Part shown: in pieces, positions 1 through 8,613 of the stretch | Position numbering within the stretch: position 1 is the first letter of the stretch | Layout: every line of letters begins with the position of its first letter | Source: Marinobacter halophilus | GTDB taxonomy: Bacteria > Pseudomonadota > Gammaproteobacteria > Pseudomonadales > Oleiphilaceae | Direction of reading: 5' to 3' | DNA length: 64,000 bases | NCBI RefSeq assembly: GCF_003007685.1 | Contig: NZ_PXNN01000011.1 | Coordinates: forward strand, 310,001-374,000 | Translations under genes and position numbers: made by a program | The notes under the pieces: generated by a model | Seen by the model: only the letters and a program-made list of their open reading frames with translations | The model's database searches: none | What the model was told of the DNA's origin: nothing

Positions 1-1
1 A

Positions 2-88
2 CTGGAGACAGGCCGCATACGACTGCATGACACCGGCAAGAATCTGCTGGCGAACCCGGAAGTGCGGGAGGCGTATCTGGGGAGGTGA
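2..88 (+). CDS. livF: LivF-like branched-chain amino acid ABC transporter ATPase, C-terminal fragment
   Basis: Only the last 28 codons are in the window. The readable tail, ending in LLANPEVREAYLGR and a TGA stop, is the characteristic C-terminus of LivF, the cytoplasmic ATP-binding subunit of high-affinity branched-chain amino acid (or urea/amide) importers of the HAAT family. The Walker and signature motifs lie outside the window, so substrate and activity cannot be judged. A perfect inverted repeat follows within 10 bases of the stop, so this is the end of its transcription unit. Related UrtE (urea) ATPases have a similar tail, so the substrate is uncertain. Confidence 0.7.
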   Translation: METGRIRLHDTGKNLLANPEVREAYLGR

Positions 89-96
89 TCATTGCC

Positions 97-149
97 AGCC
101 AACAAAAAAGCCGGAACGGGATAGGCCCGTTCCGGCTTTTTTGTTGGCT
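97..149. terminator. Bidirectional intrinsic terminator
   Basis: A perfect 24-bp inverted repeat (97-120 with 126-149) around a 5-base loop has a GC core and A/T tracts on both flanks. It lies between the livF tail on plus and the lipoprotein gene on minus, so it can end both convergent transcripts. Confidence 0.9.
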
Positions 150-162
150 AAATCAAGACGCG

Positions 163-606
163 TTACTTAATGCTCTTGATGGTGCCTTTGTAGCCTTCGA
201 CCGTTACGTCAATGGTACCGAAGAAGCCGTAGCCTTCTTCTTTAACTGTGTAACGAGGAGCCACGATCACGTCAGCACCAGATTCGGTGATGGCGTTGTA
301 GGCAGCAGCAGCTTTAACCTTCTCAGTCAGGGAGGCTCCGCCGATCGGCAGGAATGAGGAAGCTGTGCCGTTCACACCGTAAGAAATACCATCCGCATAC
401 TCACTTTCTGCGCCCAGAGTCAAAAGACCGAACAACTGAGTTACGGAAGACTTGCCGGTGATTTTTTCACCAATTTCGATGTCCGCCTTGATGTCGGTAG
501 TTACACCACCGGTCAACGGCAAGGAAGGTGCACTGGTATTCAGTGAACTACAGCCAGACAGCGCGCCAGCCAGGACCAGGCCAGATGCAATAAGAACTTT
601 TTTCAT
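163..606 (-). CDS. Small putative lipoprotein of unknown function
   Basis: This 147-aa protein has a lipoprotein signal peptide: Met-Lys-Lys, a hydrophobic stretch, and a lipobox LSGC with the acylated Cys at residue 19. After a Ser/Thr/Pro-rich linker comes a compact region containing a KVKAAAAYNAITESGADVIVAPRY stretch interrupted here as ...AYNAITESGAD and VIVAPRY, and a Gly/Tyr-rich C-terminus, resembling small periplasmic beta-type lipoproteins of marine gammaproteobacteria. No enzymatic motif is visible. It is monocistronic, converging on livF through the shared terminator. Residue +2 after Cys is Ser, so outer-membrane sorting is expected. Function is not recognised. Confidence 0.8.
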   Translation of the reverse strand: MKKVLIASGLVLAGALSGCSSLNTSAPSLPLTGGVTTDIKADIEIGEKITGKSSVTQLFGLLTLGAESEYADGISYGVNGTASSFLPIGGASLTEKVKAAAAYNAITESGADVIVAPRYTVKEEGYGFFGTIDVTVEGYKGTIKSIK

Positions 607-900
607 AATGATGTCTCCATGTGTTTTTTAAAGCCTTCTTGGCCAACACACTATACGGAACAGGGCTATATATAACAATACCGCATAATCGATTACTTTT
701 TAGACTATTTGGTTGTAAAACAACCATCCAGCAGTGGCGCGTTATGACTAACTTGTGTTATTAAAATATCGTCTATACTCAAATGAGCGGTCTATAGCGC
801 AGGGCTTTTCCCTTCCGGGCCGCTCTCACCTAACCGGTTTAACCGTTCTGACGTTAGGTGTTTTGCGACGCAAGCAAAAAACCACATAAAGGAGTGGATA
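607..900. promoter_or_regulatory. Divergent intergenic region between the lipoprotein and DUF3015 genes
   Basis: About 290 bases without a gene, AT-rich in the first half, hold the 5' ends of two divergent genes. An inverted repeat (CACCTAAC at 827-834 with GTTAGGTG at 853-860, followed by TTTT) lies in the leader of the plus-strand gene and could be an attenuator or a regulator site. A good ribosome-binding site, AAAGGAG, precedes the ATG at 901. No confident -35/-10 pair is called. Confidence 0.45.
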
Positions 901-1365
901 ATGAAAAAACTGATCGCAGGTGCAATTCTTCTTGGCGCATCCTCCATGGCATTCGCACAACCAGGTTGTGGTGTAGGCGCCATGATCTGGAAAGGACAGT
1001 CCGGTATTGCCCCACACGTACTGGCCGCAACCACTAACGGAACCTTCGGCAACCAGACCTTTGGCATGACGACCGGTACTCTCGGCTGTCAGACCAACCA
1101 GTCCGTTCAGTCCATGGCCATGTATATGGACAGCAACATCGATAAAGTAGCCCGAGATATGTCCCGCGGTACTGGCGAGAACCTCGACACTCTGGCCGTT
1201 CTTCTTGGCGTTGGTCAGGCAGATCGTGATTCCTTCCGCAAAGTCCTGCAAGACAACTTCGCCCTAATCTTCCCGAACGCCGATACCACATCTGGCGAGG
1301 CGGTTGATGCTATCGTTTCGCTACTGGAACAGAACGAGTCGCTGAGCAAGTACGTAGCGGCCTGA
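901..1365 (+). CDS. DUF3015 family exported protein
   Basis: This 154-aa protein starts with a signal peptide of about 19 residues (cleavage after AFA, before QPGCG). The mature part begins with the PGCGVGAMIWKGQSG pattern typical of the DUF3015 family, and a second Cys in GTLGCQTNQS could pair with the first. The family is widespread in Proteobacteria, and no biochemical function is established that I can name. The start has a strong AAAGGAG site 7 bases upstream. The gene appears to be a single transcription unit, 35 bases before the envelope pair that follows on the same strand. Confidence 0.8.
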   Translation: MKKLIAGAILLGASSMAFAQPGCGVGAMIWKGQSGIAPHVLAATTNGTFGNQTFGMTTGTLGCQTNQSVQSMAMYMDSNIDKVARDMSRGTGENLDTLAVLLGVGQADRDSFRKVLQDNFALIFPNADTTSGEAVDAIVSLLEQNESLSKYVAA

Positions 1366-1448
1366 TATCTGTCAATTAATGGATTCCGTAAGCGCCATGG
1401 ATGGCGCGCAATCGCTTCTCCCAATCAAACCGGACGCACACTTTTCCT

Positions 1449-3314
1449 ATGGGCAACCCCTTGCGCACTGGGCAAGCCGCACTCTGGCTTGCATGTTCTC
1501 TCGCAACGCAGGCAGCTATCGCCGCCACACCCGAACAACTCCACAAGCACCCGGTTTGGCTGACGCTCGGTCACTATCATGAAGACACTCTCGGCTCCGG
1601 CCACACTAGCCAGGCGGATGATCCAGCATTTTTCCTGAGCGAGAACGGCAAAACTTCCCCCCGGGACGAACTGGCCGCCACGCTTGAGGCGATACAACAA
1701 CCCGGTGGTGGCGATGACCACGCCAGCTGCCGCTTCCCGGCCCGAGACGCCTGGTTGCGTGAGCAGCTCAATTTACCGAGCACTTCGGCGGACTGCCCGG
1801 CCTATGAAGAATGGTTCGAGGCACTGAACACCGAAAAAGTCACCCTGGTGTTTGCGGCGTCTTACCTGAACAGCCCGTCTTCCATGTTCGGCCACACCTT
1901 TCTGCGGCTCGACCCACCCCAAGACGATACCGAAGCCGATCTGCTGCTAGCCAACACCATTTCCTACGCGGCCGACGCCGCCGAGCACGACAGTGAGCTG
2001 CTGTTTGCCTACCGGGGCATCTTCGGTGGTTATCCGGGCATAACCTCCATCCGTCCATACTACGAGATGATCCGGCTGTATAACGACATCGAGCACCGGG
2101 ATCTGTGGGAATACACCTTGAACCTGAGCCAGCCTGAGGTCGACACCCTGCTCGCCCACACCTGGGAAATTCAGGACAAGAATTTCGACTATTATTTTTT
2201 CGACGAAAACTGCGCCTACCGGCTGCTGGCGCTGATTGATGCGGCCCGCCCCGGCACCGACCTGCTGGACGAAGTCAGCACGCACGCCATTCCGTCCGAC
2301 ACCGTGCGCTGGGTGCGCGATGCCGACCTGGTGGAGAGCGTTCGCTACCGGCCGTCAGCCGCCACCGCCGTCAGCCACAGCCTGGACACCCTGCCCCGGG
2401 ATCATCAGACCATCGCGGCGGCGATCGCCAATGGTTACGTGCAAGTGGACGGCCCTGAAATGCAGCAGCTGTCGGATCAGGAGCGCGCCTGGGTGCTGGA
2501 CGCCACTTATGACTACGTGCGTTACCAGAGCGAAGCCAAAGGCTGGCCAAGAGAGTTTGCCGCGCCGCTGTCGCACCAGTTACTGGTGTCTCGCAGCCGG
2601 CTCGAAAACGCTCAGAAAATTCCGCCGGCTCCCGAACCCAAAATTCGGGATGATCAGGGCCACGACACCTTCCGAGTCAGTCTGGGCTCCGGGCAACTGG
2701 AGCATCAGGCGTTCACCCAGCTGACCCTGCGCCCCGCCTACCACGACGTGCTCGACCCTCCGGCGGGATACCGCACCGGGGCGCAATTGCAATTTCTGAG
2801 ACTGGACGCGCGCCTTTACCACAACAATAACGAGCTTCAGGTCGAACAGCTTGTCGGCGTGGAGATACGTTCCCTGAGCCCCCGCAACCCGTTCTTCTCG
2901 CCCCTTTCCTGGCAGGTTGGCTTTGGCGGCCGCCGCACCGACACCGGCACCGACCGGGTGTTTACGCCCTACCTTGAAGGCGGCGCCGGCGGCAGCTGGA
3001 GCCTGGGCCAGTACACCCAGGCCTTTGCCGTCGCCACCGCCGACCTGGAAATCGACGACGACCTCCGCCGCGGCCACGACTTTGCCCCGGGCGCAGACCT
3101 CGGCCTGCTGCACCAGAACAACCGCTTCAGCCTGCTGGCCGGCGCCAAAACCAAAGCCTGGATCATCAACAGCCAGCACCGCCAGGATCAGCTCTACCTG
3201 AAAGGCAATCTGCACATCGGCCGGGAATTCAGCCTGTTCGCCGAATTCACCCGGGAAGACCACTTCGACAGGTACCAAAGCCTATGGCAGGCCGGCATCC
3301 ACGCTTACTTCTGA
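1449..3314 (+). CDS. DUF4105 (Lnb N-terminal-like) periplasmic protein with barrel-like C-terminus
   Basis: Starting at the second Met gives a normal signal peptide (AALWLACSLATQAAIA, cleavage before ATPEQ); an in-frame ATG at 1401 would add 16 residues in front and cannot be excluded. The N-terminal half is a DUF4105 domain with the paired motifs GHTFLRL (His codon 1893-1895) and ENCAYRLL (Cys codon 2211-2213). This is the His/Cys arrangement of NlpC/P60-like enzymes, and in the related Lnb proteins it supports lipoprotein acyl transfer. The C-terminal 200 residues alternate hydrophobic and polar residues, have many Tyr/Phe, and end in Phe, which looks like an outer-membrane beta-barrel. The stop overlaps the next gene by 31 bases, so the two are co-translated. 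Catalysis and location are inference. Confidence 0.7.
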   Translation: MGNPLRTGQAALWLACSLATQAAIAATPEQLHKHPVWLTLGHYHEDTLGSGHTSQADDPAFFLSENGKTSPRDELAATLEAIQQPGGGDDHASCRFPARDAWLREQLNLPSTSADCPAYEEWFEALNTEKVTLVFAASYLNSPSSMFGHTFLRLDPPQDDTEADLLLANTISYAADAAEHDSELLFAYRGIFGGYPGITSIRPYYEMIRLYNDIEHRDLWEYTLNLSQPEVDTLLAHTWEIQDKNFDYYFFDENCAYRLLALIDAARPGTDLLDEVSTHAIPSDTVRWVRDADLVESVRYRPSAATAVSHSLDTLPRDHQTIAAAIANGYVQVDGPEMQQLSDQERAWVLDATYDYVRYQSEAKGWPREFAAPLSHQLLVSRSRLENAQKIPPAPEPKIRDDQGHDTFRVSLGSGQLEHQAFTQLTLRPAYHDVLDPPAGYRTGAQLQFLRLDARLYHNNNELQVEQLVGVEIRSLSPRNPFFSPLSWQVGFGGRRTDTGTDRVFTPYLEGGAGGSWSLGQYTQAFAVATADLEIDDDLRRGHDFAPGADLGLLHQNNRFSLLAGAKTKAWIINSQHRQDQLYLKGNLHIGREFSLFAEFTREDHFDRYQSLWQAGIHAYF

Positions 3315-4201
3315 GCCAGCGTTTTATCCAACGCGCAGTCACACTCAGCGCCCGGACCGCCGCACTGGCATTGGTCGTGCTGCTGACCAGCTGCAGCAGC
3401 GTCTTCTTCTACCCGGACAAAGTGACCTACATCACCCCGGACCGGCTCAACCTGGACTACCAAGACGTCTACCTCGACACCGCCGACGGCGAAACCCTGC
3501 ACGGCTGGTGGCTACCCGCGATGTCCGAAGAACCCGCCAAAGGCACCATCTACTACCTGCACGGCAACGCCCAGAACGTCAGCGCCCACATCTTCAACGT
3601 CGCCTGGCTGCCCGAACAAGGCTATAACGTCTTCACCATCGACTACCGCGGCTACGGCCAGTCTAGCGGTGCCCCGGACATCGAAGGCTCCCTGCACGAC
3701 GTCGAAACCGGCCTGCGCTGGCTGGCGCAGCGCCAAGGCGAAAGCCACCAGCCACTGTTCTTGCTCGGCCAAAGCCTCGGTGGCGCCCTGGGCATCGCCC
3801 TCGCCAGCGAATGGGTCCAGCGGGACGAACAACCCGCCCTCAACGGCGTGATCCTCGACGGCACCTTCTCCGGCTTCCGCCTGATCGCACGGGAAAAACT
3901 TGGCGAATTCTGGTTAACCTGGCCCTTCCACATTCCCCTGAGCCAGACCATACCCGACGACTACGAGGGAGTGGACCGGATTGCCGCCATCTCGCCGGTG
4001 CCGGTGATGATCATCCACAGCGAGCGGGACGGCATTATTCCGTTTGAGCATGGGGTGAGACTTTATCAGGCGGCCAAGCAGCCGAAGGAATTTCTCAGCA
4101 CCGATACGCCCCACGGGGCGACGTTTATCATTCCGGCGTATCGGGAGGCGATGTTAGAGTTTATGGAAAGACAGTTTTTGCCACGGAAGAACACGAAATA
4201 A
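3284..4201 (+). CDS. Lipoprotein alpha/beta-hydrolase (Bem46-like)
   Basis: This 305-aa protein has an N-terminal hydrophobic segment ending in a lipobox LLTSC (Cys37), so the hydrolase is probably membrane-tethered. The alpha/beta-hydrolase core shows the HGN oxyanion motif (93-95), the nucleophile elbow GQSLG (Ser164), an acid in HSERDG (Asp249) and the catalytic His in TPHGA (His277). The family includes esterases, acylases and Bem46-type proteins, and the substrate is unknown. It overlaps the DUF4105 gene by 31 bases, so both probably act together in the envelope. Start choice is uncertain: a start nearer the hydrophobic segment is possible but no other ATG is obvious before it. Confidence 0.8.
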   Translation: MAGRHPRLLLSQRFIQRAVTLSARTAALALVVLLTSCSSVFFYPDKVTYITPDRLNLDYQDVYLDTADGETLHGWWLPAMSEEPAKGTIYYLHGNAQNVSAHIFNVAWLPEQGYNVFTIDYRGYGQSSGAPDIEGSLHDVETGLRWLAQRQGESHQPLFLLGQSLGGALGIALASEWVQRDEQPALNGVILDGTFSGFRLIAREKLGEFWLTWPFHIPLSQTIPDDYEGVDRIAAISPVPVMIIHSERDGIIPFEHGVRLYQAAKQPKEFLSTDTPHGATFIIPAYREAMLEFMERQFLPRKNTK

Positions 4202-4242
4202 CACGGAAAAAAGGAGACTAACAAGCAGCCAGGAAAATGTCT

Positions 4243-4355
4243 GGCGCGGAGGTTGGGAAGGCCCTTTCAAAAGTCTTGAGGGCCAGGGACGGCCCGAAAG
4301 AAGCGCACATGGATGTGCTCGTAGCGTCTTTTGAAAAGGCCTTCCCAATCTCCGC
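4243..4355. repeat. Imperfect inverted-repeat element of about 113 bp
   Basis: Arms at 4243-4275 and 4325-4355 match over about 30 bp with few mismatches (shared core GGGAAGGCC then TTTCAAAAG). The spacer is GC-rich and holds a smaller palindrome, GCACATGGATGTGC. It has no open frame of its own and lies between the hydrolase gene and the pnp terminator. The size, the terminal arms and the non-coding nature fit a MITE- or REP-like dispersed repeat. Only one copy is in the window, so dispersal is not shown. Confidence 0.6.
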
Positions 4356-4387
4356 ACAACATCCAAACAAGACCGCCCATAAACGAG

Positions 4388-4411
4388 AAAACCCGCCGAA
4401 GGGCGGGTTTT
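4388..4411. terminator. Intrinsic terminator downstream of pnp
   Basis: A 10-bp stem AAAACCCGCC/GGCGGGTTTT around a GAAG tetraloop is symmetric, so it can stop pnp transcripts on minus and read-through from the hydrolase operon on plus. Confidence 0.85.
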
Positions 4412-4432
4412 CATACAACGGACTAAGAAACC

Positions 4433-6553
4433 TTAGTCAGCGAAGTCAGTCGGCTGCTCGCCTTCCTTAACTTCCTTCATGGACAGCTTAACGCGGCCAC
4501 GATTGTCCACATCCAGTACCTTGACCAGAACTTCCTGACCTTCGCTCAGCTCGTCAGTCACGTTCTCGATACGGCGTTCAGAGATCTGGGAAATGTGCAC
4601 CAGACCATCCTTGCCTGGCAAGATGTTCACAAACGCACCGAACTCGACAATCCGCTCAACGCGGCCCTTGTAGAGTGCGCCCACTTCGATCTCGGCGGTG
4701 ATCTCCTTCACGCGATTGACAGCAGCTTGAGCGGCTTCTGCGTTATCGGCATAGATCTTCACGTTGCCATCGTCATCCAGATCGATAGACGCGCCAGTCT
4801 CTTCACAGATAGAACGGATTACAGAACCGCCCTTACCAATGACGTCACGGATCTTGTCCGGATGGATCTTGATGGTGGTAATGCTCGGCGCACGATCAGA
4901 CAGCTCGGCACGCGGCTCGGAGATCACCTTGTTCATCTCGCCCAGGATATGCAGGCGAGCTTCGTGAGCCTGCTCCAGAGCCAGCTCCATGATCTCGTCA
5001 GTGATGCCGTTGATCTTGATGTCCATCTGCAGGGCAGTGATGCCCTCTTTGGTACCGGCAACCTTGAAGTCCATGTCGCCCAGGTGATCTTCATCACCCA
5101 GAATGTCGGTCAGAATCGCGAACTTGTCGCCTTCCTTGACCAGACCCATAGCGATACCGGCAACTGCAGCCTTGATCGGTACACCCGCGTCCATCAGCGC
5201 CAGACTGGAACCACAAACAGATGCCATGGAACTGGAACCGTTGGACTCTGTGATCTCGGATACCGCACGAATGGCATACGGGAACTCTTCCAGAGTCGGC
5301 ATAACCGCCAACACGCCACGCTTGGCCAGACGACCGTGACCAACCTCACGACGACCCGGAGTACCGACACGACCAGCTTCACCTACCGAGTACGGAGGGA
5401 AGTTGTAGTGGAACAGGAACGGATCCTTACGCTCACCTTCCAGGGCGTCGATGATCTGAACGTCACGGGTGGTACCCAGAGTGGCTGTTACGATAGCCTG
5501 GGTCTCACCGCGGGTGAACAGCGCAGAACCGTGAACAGACGGTAGGATGCCTACTTCCACTTCGATCGGGCGCACGGTCTTGTTGTCGCGGCCGTCAATA
5601 CGCGGCTTGCCTTCGATAACCTGTTGACGAACTACCGACTTTTCGACCTTGCCAAAGTACTTCTTGACCAGCTCTGCGGAAGGCTGACCTTCCTCTTCAC
5701 CGGCCAGCTTTTCAACAGCGCCAGCCTTGATTTCACCCAGACGGGTGTAACGGGCCATCTTGTCACGAATGGCATAGGCTTCTTCGATGGCGCCACCGAA
5801 CTCTGCCTTGATGCTGTTAAGCAGCTCATTGTCGACCTGCTCTGGCTGCCAATCCCAACGGGGCTTGCCGTTTTCAGCGGCGAATTCCTTGATCGCGGTA
5901 ACCGCAGTCTGCATTTCCTGATGAGCGTAAAGTACACCACCCAGCATCTGATCTTCGCTCAGGCCTTTGGCCTCAGACTCAACCATCAGAACCGCGTCTT
6001 CAGTACCGGCAACGACCATGTCCAGCACGGAGGTTTGCAGTTCTTCGAAAGTCGGGTTCAGGAAGTAGCCTTTCTCGTTGGTGAAACCAACGCGGGCAGC
6101 ACCGATCGGACCGTCAAACGGAATACCTGAAATAGCCAGTGCGGCAGAAGCCGCCAGCATGGCGGCGATATCAGGATCGTGGTTCTTGTTGGCCGACATG
6201 ACCGTCAGGATGACCTGAACTTCGTTCATGAAACCGGTCGGGAACAACGGACGGATCGGACGATCGATCAGGCGCGAGGTCAGCGTCTCTTTCTCGGAGG
6301 GACGGCCTTCACGCTTGAAGAACCCACCAGGGATTTTGCCCGCAGCGTAGGTTTTTTCGAAGTAGTTAACGGTCAGCGGGAAAAAAGGCTGACCCGGCTT
6401 GGCGTCTTTGGCACCCACAACGGTGCCCAGAACGGAGGTGTCACCGGTGGTAACAAGAACAGAACCGGTAGCCTGACGGGCAACACGGCCAGTTTCCAGG
6501 GTGAAGGTTTCGCCACCCATTTCAAACGTTTTCGTACGTGGTTGCAGATCCAC
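4433..6553 (-). CDS. pnp: Polyribonucleotide nucleotidyltransferase (PNPase)
   Basis: PNPase phosphorolytically degrades mRNA 3' to 5' and is the core of the RNA degradosome. The 706-aa product has two RNase PH-like domains ([13 protein letters not shown]; the second with FTRGETQAI and [13 protein letters not shown]), then a KH domain ([15 protein letters not shown]) and a C-terminal S1 domain ([28 protein letters not shown]). I chose the GTG at 6551-6553: it has an AGGAG 6 bases upstream and gives a protein close to the E. coli length. The open frame extends about 24 codons further with no ribosome-binding site. It lies downstream of rpsO, as in E. coli. The stem-loops in the 360-base gap are candidate RNase III sites for autoregulation. 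Confidence 0.97.
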   Translation of the reverse strand: MDLQPRTKTFEMGGETFTLETGRVARQATGSVLVTTGDTSVLGTVVGAKDAKPGQPFFPLTVNYFEKTYAAGKIPGGFFKREGRPSEKETLTSRLIDRPIRPLFPTGFMNEVQVILTVMSANKNHDPDIAAMLAASAALAISGIPFDGPIGAARVGFTNEKGYFLNPTFEELQTSVLDMVVAGTEDAVLMVESEAKGLSEDQMLGGVLYAHQEMQTAVTAIKEFAAENGKPRWDWQPEQVDNELLNSIKAEFGGAIEEAYAIRDKMARYTRLGEIKAGAVEKLAGEEEGQPSAELVKKYFGKVEKSVVRQQVIEGKPRIDGRDNKTVRPIEVEVGILPSVHGSALFTRGETQAIVTATLGTTRDVQIIDALEGERKDPFLFHYNFPPYSVGEAGRVGTPGRREVGHGRLAKRGVLAVMPTLEEFPYAIRAVSEITESNGSSSMASVCGSSLALMDAGVPIKAAVAGIAMGLVKEGDKFAILTDILGDEDHLGDMDFKVAGTKEGITALQMDIKINGITDEIMELALEQAHEARLHILGEMNKVISEPRAELSDRAPSITTIKIHPDKIRDVIGKGGSVIRSICEETGASIDLDDDGNVKIYADNAEAAQAAVNRVKEITAEIEVGALYKGRVERIVEFGAFVNILPGKDGLVHISQISERRIENVTDELSEGQEVLVKVLDVDNRGRVKLSMKEVKEGEQPTDFAD

Positions 6554-6670
6554 TATTAACTCCTGCTTTTCGACTGTTGATCCAGGGCCGGATGACCAAT
6601 TCATCCGTACTCGTGTGTCCATCACCGCAGCAGCTCAATCTGTGAACCAAAGGCAGCCCGTCTGAAAGCT

Positions 6671-6743
6671 AACAGGCTGTTGCAAAACCCCGGCGAGGCG
6701 CGCAGTTATAAGCTGCTGCACCCGGGTTTTTCAACAACCTGCT
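6671..6743 (-). promoter_or_regulatory. Long imperfect stem-loop in the rpsO-pnp gap
   Basis: Arms AACAGGCTGTTGCAAAACCC (6671-6690) and its near-complement at 6722-6743 can form a stem of about 20 bp with an AT-rich central loop, in the leader of pnp. In E. coli the pnp leader is cut by RNase III at such a stem and PNPase then represses its own message. Position and shape suggest the same role here; a rpsO terminator or a dispersed repeat are alternatives. Confidence 0.5.
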
Positions 6744-6865
6744 ATCAATTTCGGCTTTCCATTACGACAGGAAAAATCCTTCGGTGTCACTGACAAATCA
6801 ACTGCAGCAAATTCGCTTTCCGGCTTCCCCATAACGGGTAAGCACAGACAGCGGGAGAGAAGCTC

Positions 6866-6894
6866 GGCTGAACCCGGACAATTCCGGGCCAGCC
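6866..6894 (-). terminator. Hairpin just downstream of rpsO
   Basis: GGCTGAACCCGGA pairs with TTCCGGGCCAGCC around CAA, about 20 bases past the rpsO stop. It lacks a U-tract on the minus strand, so it is more likely an RNA-stabilising or processing hairpin, or a weak terminator, than a strong intrinsic terminator. Confidence 0.45.
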
Positions 6895-6913
6895 GTCAGG
6901 TCGTTAAACCGGA

Positions 6914-7183
6914 TTAGCGACGCAGACCCAGACGCTTGATCAGCTCAAGGTAACGGTCAGCGTTTTTACGCTTCAGGTAGTCCAGCAGCTTACGACGCTG
7001 GTTTACCATCCGGATCAGGCCGCGGCGGGAATGGTGATCCTGCTTGTTGGCTTTGAAGTGATCCTGCAGCTTGTTGATGTTAGCGCTCAGCAGTGCCACC
7101 TGAACTTCAGGGGAACCGGTGTCGCCATCAGCTTGCTGATAATCATTAACGATCTGTGCTTTCTCATTGGCAGAAAGTGCCAT
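6914..7183 (-). CDS. rpsO: 30S ribosomal protein S15
   Basis: The 89-aa product matches S15 in length and sequence ([17 protein letters not shown], the [21 protein letters not shown] helix and a C-terminal GLRR). S15 binds the central domain of 16S rRNA early in 30S assembly and in E. coli represses its own translation. The ATG at 7181-7183 has a GAGGTG site at the right distance; the frame runs four codons further upstream without support. It sits between truB and pnp in the conserved order. Confidence 0.98.
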   Translation of the reverse strand: MALSANEKAQIVNDYQQADGDTGSPEVQVALLSANINKLQDHFKANKQDHHSRRGLIRMVNQRRKLLDYLKRKNADRYLELIKRLGLRR

Positions 7184-7261
7184 ATTACACCTCATTGGTT
7201 GCGATGCTGATACATCCGGCCGAACCGCGCATCTCTACAGCCCGGCTATTCAACGGCGATG

Positions 7262-8185
7262 TTAATTGCCGTTATTCTTGACCAGACGGCGAGGCACCAG
7301 ATTGGTACCGTCACCTTCCGGCAGAGCTTCTACCAACCCGACAAAGGAACGATCGCCGTAGACACGCACGAGACCTTCAAAGGGCTGATCCGGTATTCTA
7401 ACCGGTTGTCCGTTCAATATCGATACCAGCGACGAGCCCGACAACCGGTACTCCGGGAACATGGTGAGAGCACTTTCCGGCGGCAGTAGCAGCCCATCCA
7501 GACTCTCGCCATTTTCCCGCATGGCCTCCAGGGCTTCGACATTATGGGCTTGTGACAGGCTGTAGCCTGCCGCCAGGGTGCGCCGCAAGGCAATGACATG
7601 ACCGCCACAGCCCAGTGCTGCACCAATGTCCTCCACCAATGAGCGTATGTACGTACCCTTGGTGCAGCTAACCGCCATGTCGAGCTCGTTGTCACGAACC
7701 GCCAGCAGTTTCAGCTCATAGATGGTAACCGGACGGGCCGGACGCTCAATCTCAATACCTTCCCGGGCATACTCATAGAGCGGTCGGCCCTTGTGCTTGA
7801 GCGCCGAGTACATGGAGGGAACCTGCTGGATCTCGCCACGGAAGTTCTCCAGGACTGCCTCGACCTCTGCTGCAGTCAGCGCGGGCACTGGCTTTTCTTC
7901 AACCACCGCCCCCTCGCTGTCACCAGTTTCTGTCCGCACACCCAAACGAGCGGTGGTTACGTAGGCCTTGTCACTGTCCAGCATCATCTGGGAGAACTTG
8001 GTCGCTTCACCAAAGCACAGTGGCAGAACGCCGGTGGCGAGAGGATCAAGGGCACCTGTATGGCCGGCTTTGGCAGCACCGTACAGGCGTTTAATCTGCT
8101 GGAGAATCCCGTTGGAAGTGACACCCTGGGGCTTATCAATCACCAGGATGCCGTTTACCTCACGCCCTTTATGCCTACGACTCAA
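7262..8185 (-). CDS. truB: tRNA pseudouridine-55 synthase
   Basis: TruB makes pseudouridine 55 in the T-loop of elongator tRNAs and also acts as a tRNA chaperone. The 307-aa protein has the catalytic Asp47 in [15 protein letters not shown], the KGTYIRSL motif, and a C-terminal PUA-like part ([18 protein letters not shown]). It opens inside the last codons of rbfA (4-base ATGA overlap), so the two are translationally coupled. It is part of the rimP-nusA-infB-rbfA-truB-rpsO-pnp cluster. Confidence 0.97.
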   Translation of the reverse strand: MSRRHKGREVNGILVIDKPQGVTSNGILQQIKRLYGAAKAGHTGALDPLATGVLPLCFGEATKFSQMMLDSDKAYVTTARLGVRTETGDSEGAVVEEKPVPALTAAEVEAVLENFRGEIQQVPSMYSALKHKGRPLYEYAREGIEIERPARPVTIYELKLLAVRDNELDMAVSCTKGTYIRSLVEDIGAALGCGGHVIALRRTLAAGYSLSQAHNVEALEAMRENGESLDGLLLPPESALTMFPEYRLSGSSLVSILNGQPVRIPDQPFEGLVRVYGDRSFVGLVEALPEGDGTNLVPRRLVKNNGN

Positions 8186-8613
8186 GCGTCACGCTCCGGG
8201 TTATCGGATACGGGTTCGTCGTTGTCGTCCCGAGGAACGGCGGGCTGATCACCCACCGCTTCACGGATCAGGCGATCCATCTTGCGGCTCTGGTTGAGCA
8301 GACTGTCGAAATGAAAACGCAGCTGAGGTACCACCCGCAATTTCATTGCCCGCCCGACCTGGCCCCGCAAAAACCCGGCAGCACTGTTCAGCACAGACAG
8401 CGAGTCTTGCACGGCTGGAGATTGCTCGGTCAGCTCTTCTGTAGACAGCAACGAAACATAGATATCCGCATAACCCAGATCACGGCTAACCTTGACGGCA
8501 TTCACTGTGACCATACCAACGCGAGGGTCTTTCACCTCACGCTGGATGAGCTGGGCGAGTTCACGTTGCATCTGATCACCAATGCGATCTATGCGACTGA
8601 ATTCCCGTGGCAT
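8182..8613 (-). CDS. rbfA: Ribosome-binding factor A
   Basis: RbfA binds the immature 30S subunit and helps 16S rRNA 5' end maturation, notably in the cold. The 143-aa protein has the KH-like core ([22 protein letters not shown], then the [15 protein letters not shown] strand) and a charged C-terminal tail. Its ATG overlaps the infB stop by one base and its own end overlaps truB by four bases, so the three are co-translated. Confidence 0.97.
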   Translation of the reverse strand: MPREFSRIDRIGDQMQRELAQLIQREVKDPRVGMVTVNAVKVSRDLGYADIYVSLLSTEELTEQSPAVQDSLSVLNSAAGFLRGQVGRAMKLRVVPQLRFHFDSLLNQSRKMDRLIREAVGDQPAVPRDDNDEPVSDNPERDA

